Assembly: GCA_900549345.1 (NCBI GenBank)
Contig: UROC01000052.1
Coordinates: 1 to 13,950 of the forward strand
Length of the DNA: 13,950 nt
Direction: 5' to 3'
Source of the DNA: an uncultured Collinsella sp.
GTDB lineage: Bacteria; Actinomycetota; Coriobacteriia; Coriobacteriales; Coriobacteriaceae
Under the pieces are notes generated by a model. The model saw only the letters and a list, made by a program, of their open reading frames with translations, had not been told where the DNA came from and ran no database searches. Of the stretch, positions 6,238 to 13,950 are shown piece after piece (the stretch's first letter is position 1; each line of letters begins with the position of its first letter). The position numbers and the translations under genes are program-made.

Positions 6238-6510
6238 CAATCGGCCCAGGCCCGTCTCGTCCGCTCCGTCATCTGTGGTTTACGTGGGGGCATGCGAAGC
6301 ACGGGTATACTAACCCGCGGCGAATCTGCTCCATCGCTTAGAGCTGCTGCGTCTGGACGGCGCGTGATAGGGCTGCCAAAGCGATCGCCAGCGTGCTGAG
6401 CAACGTCCTCTCTGTGCGCACCTGTTTTGTATGTATTAGCGCACTACCAAGCACGCCCCGCGCGGCCGCATGCCGTGCCCATAACGCGTGCAGATAAGGA
6501 ACAACAACAT
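6238..6510 (+). promoter_or_regulatory. Leader region of the DEAD-box helicase gene with possible -10
   Basis: No credible gene is seen between the repeat array and the helicase. TATACT at 6306-6311 is a good -10 lying in a small dyad (cgggt 6302-6306 with acccg 6313-6317), but no clear -35 is found. If used, it gives an untranslated leader of about 190 bases, which is common for cold-regulated or autoregulated helicase mRNAs. Aagga at 6496-6500 sits 10 bases before the ATG at 6511 and is the likely RBS. An in-frame TTG at 6427 has no RBS. Confidence 0.4.
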
Positions 6511-8757
<2,247 letters not shown>

Positions 8758-8790
8758 CACACCCGTCGCGCGGTGAGGCGAGATGAGTTT

Positions 8791-8824
8791 GGGCCCCGAG
8801 CAGATTATGCTCGGGGCCCTTTTT
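8791..8824 (+). terminator. Rho-independent terminator of the helicase gene
   Basis: gggccccgagc (8791-8801) pairs perfectly with gctcggggccc (8809-8819) around a 7-nt loop, followed by five T (8820-8824). Very GC-rich and canonical. Confidence 0.96.
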
Positions 8825-8919
8825 GGTGCAAAGAGGTCGGGTTACTTTGCACCACCCCTTTGCACCAGAGCGAGGAGTGTCCCTGGGTGCCGGCAGAAAA
8901 GGATCGTCCCTAAGTGCCG
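8824..8919. repeat. Family B repeat locus 2: TGCACCA hairpin and 27-bp direct repeat
   Basis: tggtgcaaag (8824-8833) pairs perfectly with ctttgcacca (8845-8854), and the right arm is repeated at 8858-8867. Bases 8835-8854 match 2724-2743 at 16 of 20 positions, linking this to the first family B locus. Behind it gtccctgggtgccg (8879-8892) recurs as gtccctaagtgccg (8906-8919), 27 bases on. The stretch 8920-8990 holds two copies of aaataccg (8923-8930, 8944-8951), 21 bases apart and in front of the promoter; they could be regulator half-sites. No gene is seen here. Confidence 0.65.
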
Positions 8920-8990
8920 CTTAAATACCGTTTATCGAAGAAAAAATACCGCTCACCGGTCGTAATGACTATTCTGGCTTTGGGCTTGTC

Positions 8991-8996
8991 TACAAT
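8991..8996 (+). promoter_or_regulatory. Likely -10 box of the sugar operon
   Basis: TACAAT at 8991-8996 stands about 25 bases before the RAT-like element, so a transcript starting near 9003 would carry the whole antiterminator. The -35 is poor (a TGACTA-like stretch near 8966 is too far), which suggests activator help or a weak promoter. Confidence 0.5.
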
Positions 8997-9020
8997 AGCT
9001 CCCGTAAAAGAAATGCGGAA

Positions 9021-9052
9021 GGTTACCGAGTCCCTCGGACGTGGGCCTAACC
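9021..9052 (+). promoter_or_regulatory. RAT-like ribonucleic antiterminator site for the LicT-type protein
   Basis: In the leader RNA GGTTA (9021-9025) pairs with TAACC (9048-9052), and CCGAG (9026-9030) with CTCGG (9034-9038). This leaves a 9-nt asymmetric bulge on the 3' side. The GGTTA...TAACC ends and the size of about 30 nt resemble BglG/LicT-family RATs. The asymmetry is larger than in the classical sites, so I call it RAT-like. Its 3' strand overlaps the 5' strand of the following terminator-like hairpin, so the two folds exclude each other. Confidence 0.65.
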
Positions 9053-9106
9053 AAAGTCTTTGAACGGATGCGTCTCTATGGACGCATTCGCTTGATTTTG
9101 GTTGGG
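9046..9106 (+). terminator. Leader terminator competing with the RAT-like element
   Basis: CCTAACCAAA (9046-9055) can pair with TTTGGTTGGG (9097-9106), 10 bp with one wobble. Inside, CGGATGCGTC (9065-9074) pairs with GACGCATTCG (9081-9090) around a 6-nt loop. The inner hairpin is followed by CTTGATTTTGGTT, a modest T-rich tail. Bases 9046-9052 are needed by both this fold and the RAT-like fold. Confidence 0.65.
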
Positions 9107-9132
9107 CTATATTTATGAAGGGACATGCCACC

Positions 9133-9645
9133 ATGGGTTTCTTTTCTCGCCTGATGGGCGGTTCGGATGAGCAGAAGACTGCAACTTCCGAGTTCGAAAT
9201 CCTCGCTCCCGTTTCCGGCGAGCTTGTTCATCTAGAAAATACCAATGACCCCGCTTTTAGCAGCCGTGCCGTGGGCGATGGCGTTGCCGTGGTTCCCCAA
9301 GAGGGAACGGTGTGCGCTCCTGTTTCCGGCACCGTCGCGGCGCTGTTTCCGACTGAGCACGCGCTGGGCATCATGTCCGACGACAGCTCTGCTCAGGTGA
9401 TGCTGCATATCGGAATCGACACTGTTAAACTTGAGGGCAAGGGCTTCCATGCGCTTGTTGCTCAGGGTGACCATGTCGACGCGGGCCAGCCCCTCGTCGA
9501 GGTCGATTTCGACGCGGTTCGCGCCGCTGGCTTCGACCCCACGGTCTTCGTTATCGTGTGCGAGCGCTCGGAGAACTCGACTCTTCGTGAGCATGCTTCC
9601 GGCCCTGTTGCTGTTAAAGAGCCTGTCGTCTGGCTTTCCGAGTAA
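9133..9645 (+). CDS. PTS glucose-family EIIA protein (stand-alone)
   Basis: The 170-residue protein is a crr/EIIA-Glc-type domain that takes phosphate from HPr and passes it to the IIB domain of a glucose-family permease. H92 in 'LHIGIDT' is the expected phosphorylated histidine, and H76 in 'EHALGI' is its partner. 'VSGELV' near the start, 'APVSGTV' and 'VDAGQPLVEVD' are family hallmarks. The ATG at 9133 is chosen because gaaggga ends 9 bases upstream; the ATG at 9115 would overlap that RBS. It is the first gene of the operon and lies just after the antitermination leader. The EIICB at 10618 lacks a IIA domain, so this is its natural partner. Confidence 0.93.
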   Translation: MGFFSRLMGGSDEQKTATSEFEILAPVSGELVHLENTNDPAFSSRAVGDGVAVVPQEGTVCAPVSGTVAALFPTEHALGIMSDDSSAQVMLHIGIDTVKLEGKGFHALVAQGDHVDAGQPLVEVDFDAVRAAGFDPTVFVIVCERSENSTLREHASGPVAVKEPVVWLSE

Positions 9646-9663
9646 ATTCTTGTGGTGGGTACC

Positions 9664-10518
9664 GTGGTTATCAAGCGAGTTTTCAACAATAACGTCGCAA
9701 TGGTCACTTCGGACGATGGCTCCGAGCTCATTGTCATCGGTCGAGGCCTCTGCTTTGGCCGTCATGCCGGCGACGCTATCGATGAAGCATCGGTCGAAAA
9801 GACCTATGCGCTGCAGGAGGGCACTTCTCAGGATTCGCGTACGATTGATCGCTTGGCACATCTTTTGGAGTCCATTCCCACCGTCAACCTCGTGATTGCC
9901 GAGGACATTGTTCAGATGCTCCGTCGAGAGCTCAATGTTGATGTCAACGACAAGATTCTCATTGCTCTTGCAGACCATATCAGCCTTGCTTTGGAGCGCG
10001 AGCGCAAGGGCGTCTCCTGCGAGAACCCGCTGCTGCTCGAGATCCAGCAGTTCTATCGCAAGGAGTATGCGCTTGCGGGCCGTGCGCTGCAGATTGTCAA
10101 GGAGTATATGGGCATCCAGATGAGCGAAGAAGAGCAGGGTTTTATTACGCTGCATATCGTCAACGCCACCATGCCGCAGCGCTCTGACCGTCTGATTGTT
10201 TCGGTCCAGCTTGTTCGCGACGTGCTCGCGATTGTTTCCGAGCACTATGCCACGACCCTTGACGTCACCTCGTTGCCGTACGAGCGTTTCGTTCGCCATC
10301 TGCAGTTTTTTGCGCAGCGAGCGCTCGATCCTGCGGCCGGGCAGGTCAATGGCGACGCGCTGTTCCGTATCGATGAAACGGCGTATCCGAGGGCGTTCTC
10401 GTGCGCGGAGTCAATTGCCGACCACTTAGCGTCTACCTATAACGTTGTCGTTACCAATGCCGAGAAGAGTTATCTCGCATATCACATTGTTAACCTGCTT
10501 GGAGAACCTGGTCTCTAG
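9664..10518 (+). CDS. licT: LicT/BglG-family transcriptional antiterminator
   Basis: The protein of 284 residues binds the RAT in leader RNA and prevents termination. An N-terminal CAT RNA-binding domain (1-55, 'NNNV', 'GRGLCF') is followed by two PTS regulation domains. The four regulatory histidines are present: H105, H164, H212 and H274. Each is exactly 5 beyond its B. subtilis LicT counterpart (H100, H159, H207, H269). By family knowledge PRD1 is inhibited by permease phosphorylation and PRD2 is activated by HPr. The start is a judgement: GTG at 9664 gives 'MVIKRVFNNNV', in register with LicT, while the GTG codons at 9652 and 9655 would add extra residues. No strong RBS is seen, so translation may be coupled to EIIA, which ends at 9645. 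Its target is probably the leader at 9021-9106. Confidence 0.93.
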   Translation: MVIKRVFNNNVAMVTSDDGSELIVIGRGLCFGRHAGDAIDEASVEKTYALQEGTSQDSRTIDRLAHLLESIPTVNLVIAEDIVQMLRRELNVDVNDKILIALADHISLALERERKGVSCENPLLLEIQQFYRKEYALAGRALQIVKEYMGIQMSEEEQGFITLHIVNATMPQRSDRLIVSVQLVRDVLAIVSEHYATTLDVTSLPYERFVRHLQFFAQRALDPAAGQVNGDALFRIDETAYPRAFSCAESIADHLASTYNVVVTNAEKSYLAYHIVNLLGEPGL

Positions 10519-10525
10519 GCATAAC

Positions 10526-10588
10526 GTGCCCGCACATCGATTGATATAAGACAAGGCTCATGGTCTTGTCCAGGGCACACCTGTCTTA
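10526..10588 (+). promoter_or_regulatory. Alternative-fold region between licT and the permease gene
   Basis: Stems seen: GTGCCC (10526-10531) with GGGCAC (10573-10578), GACAAG (10550-10555) with CTTGTC (10565-10570), and, excluding that inner one, TAAGACA (10547-10553) with TGTCTTA (10582-10588). There is no strong T-tract. It may tune expression of the permease relative to licT; function is not established. The permease RBS, aaggaagggg, follows near 10600-10608. Confidence 0.35.
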
Positions 10589-10617
10589 ATTTGCGGAAAA
10601 GGAAGGGGAGTACCGCT

Positions 10618-12234
10618 ATGACCGCAAAAAAGAAGTTCAATTTCAAAGCGCCGTTGGAGGTGTTCGCGAAGTCGATCGTTCAGCCGATGATGTATCTCTC
10701 GGTTGCCGGCATCCTGCTCATCGTGGGCATCATTCTGACCAACAAGACCATCTGCGCCGTGATCCCTGTGCTGGGCTCCGGTCCGTTCCAGCTTGTAGGC
10801 GCCGTTGTCTATCAGTCGCTGATGTTTATCATCAACAACCTTTCGATTCTGTTCTGCGTGGGCATCGCCGGTGCCATGGCAAAGAAGAACAAGGGCCACG
10901 CTTCGCTGATCGCCCTGATGTCGTTCTTCCTGTTCCTGCAGGCTAACAACATCGTGCTCAACGCCACCGGCTCTCTTGCCGAGGCGAGCGGCATGCTCGG
11001 CCTTACCGGAACCGGCCAGAGCACCGTTATGGGCATTCAGGTCCTCGATACCGGCGTGTTTGGCGGCATCATTCTTGGTTGCATCACCGGTGCCGTGTTC
11101 AACAAGTACTCGAACAAGCAGTTCCCCATTGCTCTTTCGATGTTCTCGGGCGTTCGCTTCCCGTTCCTGATCATGATCATCATCTCCTGGATCATGGGCG
11201 CTGGCTTCTGCATCGTTTGGCCTCCTGTCCAGGGTGCCATCTCCTCCGTTGCCGGAATCATTAAGGAGTCGGGCAACATCGGTCTGTTTATCTACGGCAT
11301 GCTCAACAAGCTACTCGTTCCCACCGGTCTGCACCACCTCATTTACACCCCGTTCCAGTTCTCCGATGTGGGCGGCACCCTTACGCTGGGCGATCAGGTT
11401 ATCGCCGGCGCCTATCCCATCCGTGTTGCCGAGATGGCAATGACGGGCCAGCCCTTCTCCGATAGCACCTACTTCAACAGCTACACCTTCAACAACCTGT
11501 GGCCCTACATCGGTATCGGTCTCGCCTTTATCTTCACCGCCTACAAGCAGAACAAGGACAAGACCAAGGCCGTTATCATCCCGCTGATCATCACCGCCGT
11601 GCTTTCCTGCGTCACCGAGCCCATGGACTTCCTCTTTGTCTTTGCCGCTCCCGTGCTCTTTGTCGTCCACTCGGTTCTTTCCGGTATCTTCCTGGTCCTG
11701 CTCAAGGTCCTCTCCGTGCCCGCTTCGACTGCAGGCGGCATCATCAACATCGTGGTTTCCAACCTGGTCCTTGGTGTCGATAAGACCAACTGGCCGATGA
11801 TGCTCGTGCTCGGAGTCGTCAACGCCGCTCTGTACTTCTTCCTCTTCACCTTCCTGATTAAGAAGCTCAACCTCCACACGCCTGGCCGCGAGGAGGAGTC
11901 CGAGCTCGCCGAGTCCGTTGCCGAGGGCGAGGCCGCCGCGTCTGTCGCGGTGAAGCAGGGCGCTGTTGCCGCAGCCCCCGCAGAGGGCGTCGATGCAGGC
12001 ATTGCCGACCTGGTCGCAGGTCTTGGCGGCAAGGACAACATCGAGGAGCTCGAGAACTGCTTTACGCGTCTTCGCGTGAACGTTAAGAACCCGGACCTCA
12101 TCGATGAGAGCCTCATCAACCACGTGCCCAACAGCGGCATCAACCGCAACGGCAACAATATCCAGATCATCTTTGGCATGAAGGTCGCCGAGATGCGCGA
12201 CAAGGTCGAAAACGCAATTGAGAAGGAGCAGTAA
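10618..12234 (+). CDS. PTS EIICB permease, alpha-glucoside / maltose type
   Basis: The 538-residue inner-membrane transporter imports a sugar and phosphorylates it on entry. The IIC part (about 1-430) has around ten hydrophobic helices and the glucose-superfamily hallmark 'VPTGLHHLIYTPF' (H239/H240). A charged, Ala/Glu-rich linker (about 430-460) leads to the IIB domain with the phosphorylated cysteine C481 in 'ENCFTRLRV'. There is no IIA domain; the upstream EIIA supplies it. IIC-IIB order, length and the adjoining GH4 gene point to the GlvC/MalX/AglA alpha-glucoside group, so maltose or another alpha-glucoside is the likely substrate; exact specificity is not readable. The ATG at 10618 has a strong RBS. 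Only 3 bases separate it from the GH4 gene. Confidence 0.93.
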   Translation: MTAKKKFNFKAPLEVFAKSIVQPMMYLSVAGILLIVGIILTNKTICAVIPVLGSGPFQLVGAVVYQSLMFIINNLSILFCVGIAGAMAKKNKGHASLIALMSFFLFLQANNIVLNATGSLAEASGMLGLTGTGQSTVMGIQVLDTGVFGGIILGCITGAVFNKYSNKQFPIALSMFSGVRFPFLIMIIISWIMGAGFCIVWPPVQGAISSVAGIIKESGNIGLFIYGMLNKLLVPTGLHHLIYTPFQFSDVGGTLTLGDQVIAGAYPIRVAEMAMTGQPFSDSTYFNSYTFNNLWPYIGIGLAFIFTAYKQNKDKTKAVIIPLIITAVLSCVTEPMDFLFVFAAPVLFVVHSVLSGIFLVLLKVLSVPASTAGGIINIVVSNLVLGVDKTNWPMMLVLGVVNAALYFFLFTFLIKKLNLHTPGREEESELAESVAEGEAAASVAVKQGAVAAAPAEGVDAGIADLVAGLGGKDNIEELENCFTRLRVNVKNPDLIDESLINHVPNSGINRNGNNIQIIFGMKVAEMRDKVENAIEKEQ

Positions 12235-12237
12235 ACA

Positions 12238-13620
12238 ATGATCATTACTCTGTGTGGTGGCGGATCCACCTTTACCCCCGGCATCGTCAAGTCCATCGCT
12301 CTTCGCAAGGACGAGCTCGACGTTGACGAGATTCGTCTGTACGACATCAACGAGGAGCGCCAGCGCAAGATCGGCGTGCTCGTGGACTGGATTCTGCACG
12401 AGGACCTCGGCCTGGACATCAAGCTTACGGTGACCACCGACAAAAAGACGGCTTTTACCGACGCGAGCTTCGTGTTTGCCCAGATGCGCGTGGGCGGCTA
12501 CGCCATGCGCGAGCAGGACGAGAAGATTCCGCTGCGTCACGGTTGCGTGGGTCAGGAGACCTGCGGTTGCGGCGGCCTTGCCTATGGCATGCGCACCATC
12601 TTCCCCATGGTCGAGCTGATCGATGACGTTGAGAAGTACGCCAAGAAGGATTACTGGATTCTCAACTACTCCAACCCTGCTGCCATTGTCTCCGAGGGCT
12701 GCCGCGTGCTGCGTCCCAACGCTCGCATCATCAACATCTGCGACATGCCGATCGCGATTATCGACGTGGTTTGCGCTGCGCTCGACATCGACAAGAAGGA
12801 TGTTGAGTACGATTACTTTGGTCTCAACCACTTTGGTTGGTTCACCTCGATCCGCCACAAGGGCGAGGAGGTGCTCCCGCAGCTGCGCGAGTACATCAAG
12901 GAGCATGAGATCCTGCTGCCCGATTCGTACCTCAAGGGCATGAGCTCGCTGATGTCCAAGAAGCCCGAGGAGGCGACTGACGAGCATCCCGAGCAGAACC
13001 GCCACACCAAGGGTAGCTGGTACTACGTCTGGAAGGGCGAGTACGAGATCATGGAGTGCTTCCCGGAGTACCTGCCCAACACGTATCTGAACTACTACCT
13101 GCAGCAGAAGGAGTTCGTCGAGCATTCTAACCCCGAGCGCACCCGTGCTAACGAGGTTGAGGAGACGCGCGAGAAGAACCTCTTCGACGGCATCGACCAC
13201 TACGAGAAGACGGGCGAGATCGACGAGAGCACGTTCTATGCGGGCAGCCACGGCGACTGGATTGCCGATCTGGCTATCGCTCTGAAGAACGACACCAAGC
13301 AGCGCTTCCTGGTCATCTGCGAGAACAAGGGCGCTATTCCCAACATGCCCTACGACGCTATGGTCGAGCTGCCTGCCTACATTGGTAAGAACGGTCCCGA
13401 GGTCATCAGCCGCGACAACATTCCGCTGTTCCAGCAGGGCCTCATGATGCAGCAGCTGAACTCCGAGAAGCTCGTGGTCGAGGCTACGATCGAGGGTTCG
13501 TACGAGAAGGCACTCAAGGCCTTTACCCTCAACAAGACCGTGCCTTCGATGAAGGTCGCCAAGGAAGTTCTCGACGACATGATCGAGGCCAACAAGGGTT
13601 ACTGGCCCGAGCTTAGCTAA
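12238..13620 (+). CDS. glvA: 6-phospho-alpha-glucosidase, glycoside hydrolase family 4
   Basis: The 460-residue cytoplasmic enzyme hydrolyses alpha-glucoside 6-phosphates delivered by the permease, using NAD+ and Mn2+ in the GH4 redox mechanism. The N-terminal Rossmann motif 'CGGGSTFTPG' starts at residue 6. 'VGQETCG', 'LNYSNPAAIV', 'NICDMP' (C168, D169) and 'GLNHFGW' (H198) give the Mn ligands and the CDMP signature that marks 6-phospho-alpha-glucosidases within the family. Similarity to GlvA/MalA runs along the whole length, including the 'TRANEV' and 'FWPEL'-like end. Start: the ATG at 12238 follows aaggag 9 bases upstream, inside the end of the permease gene, so the two are co-translated. 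Size is slightly above the usual 440 residues. Confidence 0.95.
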   Translation: MIITLCGGGSTFTPGIVKSIALRKDELDVDEIRLYDINEERQRKIGVLVDWILHEDLGLDIKLTVTTDKKTAFTDASFVFAQMRVGGYAMREQDEKIPLRHGCVGQETCGCGGLAYGMRTIFPMVELIDDVEKYAKKDYWILNYSNPAAIVSEGCRVLRPNARIINICDMPIAIIDVVCAALDIDKKDVEYDYFGLNHFGWFTSIRHKGEEVLPQLREYIKEHEILLPDSYLKGMSSLMSKKPEEATDEHPEQNRHTKGSWYYVWKGEYEIMECFPEYLPNTYLNYYLQQKEFVEHSNPERTRANEVEETREKNLFDGIDHYEKTGEIDESTFYAGSHGDWIADLAIALKNDTKQRFLVICENKGAIPNMPYDAMVELPAYIGKNGPEVISRDNIPLFQQGLMMQQLNSEKLVVEATIEGSYEKALKAFTLNKTVPSMKVAKEVLDDMIEANKGYWPELS

Positions 13621-13669
13621 AGACAGAAGGTCGCTGGCACAAAAGAGCCGCTGACCGTAAAACTTGACC

Positions 13670-13711
13670 AATGCCCCGTCCACGTGATTGCGTGGGCGGG
13701 GCATTGTCATT
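13670..13711 (+). terminator. Terminator of the sugar operon
   Basis: aatgccccgtccacg (13670-13684) pairs with cgtgggcggggcatt (13691-13705), 15 bp with one wobble and a 6-nt loop, followed by gtcatt. The T-tract is short but the stem is very stable. A looser hairpin, ggtc...gacc, precedes it near 13629-13656. Confidence 0.82.
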
Positions 13712-13892
13712 TGGTAACGCGTTTTATCAAATATGGCATTTATCTGCGGTAATGTTCTTTTTCACCGCTGAGGACGACGTTTCATACCGCCTGCCGAACC
13801 GTGTTGCTGCCAAATAACTATTTAGGTCAGTGTGTTGCGTGTAGCAATTTCGCCCGGCCTCGCCTCCGGGCTGCCATGTGAGAGGGGATCTT
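13712..13892 (+). promoter_or_regulatory. Intergenic region before the last gene
   Basis: An AT-richer stretch (13712-13765) is the likely promoter zone, but no confident -35/-10 pair can be chosen. gcggt (13746-13750) and accgc (13764-13768) form a small dyad. gcccgg (13852-13857) pairs with ccgggc (13866-13871), just before the RBS gagggg (13882-13887). No coding sequence is seen. Confidence 0.3.
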
Positions 13893-13950
13893 ATGGCTCG
13901 ACTGCACGTAATGGAACGCAGCCACGCTCAGGCCGTCATGGACGACCTGC
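13893..13950 (+). CDS. Start of an unidentified gene, cut by the window end
   Basis: An ATG at 13893, preceded by gagggg at 5 bases, opens a frame of 19 visible residues (MARLHVMERSHAQAVMDDL) that runs off the window. The N-terminus is probably soluble and helical. It is too short for assignment; a faint resemblance to the N-termini of iron-sulphur NADH-dehydrogenase-like proteins of gut anaerobes is not evidence enough to name it. The preceding terminator suggests it is a separate transcription unit from the sugar operon. Confidence 0.6.
   Translation, partial: MARLHVMERSHAQAVMDDL

Noticed and set aside
6427..6510. TTG start extending the helicase by 28 residues
   Set aside because: There is no RBS before it and the extension is not conserved-looking; the ATG at 6511 with aagga is better.
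9115..9132. ATG at 9115 as the EIIA start
   Set aside because: It overlaps the gaaggga that serves the ATG at 9133, and no RBS precedes 9115.
11311..13710. 799-residue open frame antisense to the permease and GH4 genes
   Set aside because: It spans two well-supported genes and runs into their terminator. It has no recognisable domain, and its Leu/Val/Asp-rich composition mirrors the sense codons.

Overview
The window looks like chromosomal DNA of a GC-rich gut actinobacterium of the class Coriobacteriia, most likely Collinsella or a close relative. This is inferred from the strong G/C third-position bias, the gene content (CsoR-CopZ-CopA copper module, a LicT/EIIA/EIICB/GH4 sugar operon, a DEAD-box helicase with a long RG-rich tail) and intergenic gaps crowded with hairpin repeats. 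No tRNA, rRNA, transposase, integrase or CRISPR-Cas gene is visible.

Layout: the tail of a DUF559-like gene (to 197) is followed by a strikingly regular array of four palindromic units (240-537). A binuclear-metal amidohydrolase follows (689-2059, +) and ends in a strong terminator that may work in both directions. A small two-helix membrane protein with a zinc ribbon (2193-2666, -) converges on it. Next comes a minus-strand copper-efflux operon, copA (5950-3611), copZ (3463-3242), csoR (3085-2813), driven by a promoter with a G/C-rich CsoR-type operator near 6011-6023. Both internal gaps of this operon hold a long hairpin of a different family. Beyond the copper promoter lie two more units of the palindromic array (6103-6237), with the same 80-bp phasing as the first locus. 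A DEAD-box RNA helicase (6511-8757, +) follows and ends in a perfect terminator.

The right third is an alpha-glucoside (maltose-type) uptake operon: leader with a RAT-like antiterminator overlapping a terminator-like hairpin (9021-9106), stand-alone EIIA (9133-9645), LicT/BglG-type antiterminator (9664-10518), EIICB permease (10618-12234) and a GH4 6-phospho-alpha-glucosidase (12238-13620). EIIA passes phosphate to the IIB cysteine, EIICB imports and phosphorylates the sugar, and GH4 cleaves the sugar phosphate. The antiterminator, itself controlled through PRD histidines, decides whether the operon is read through. A terminator closes the operon and a new gene starts at 13893 and runs off the window.

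The coding genes belong to known families. The least explained material is intergenic: (A) six 55-57-bp palindromic units at two loci 5.6 kb apart, spaced at 80 bp (one interval is 81), with pairing-preserving base changes and a 160-bp higher-order duplication; (B) a GGGACAG/TGCACCA hairpin family present at two loci; (C) an 80-nt near-perfect hairpin between copZ and csoR; (D) an 86-nt multi-stem element between copA and copZ.
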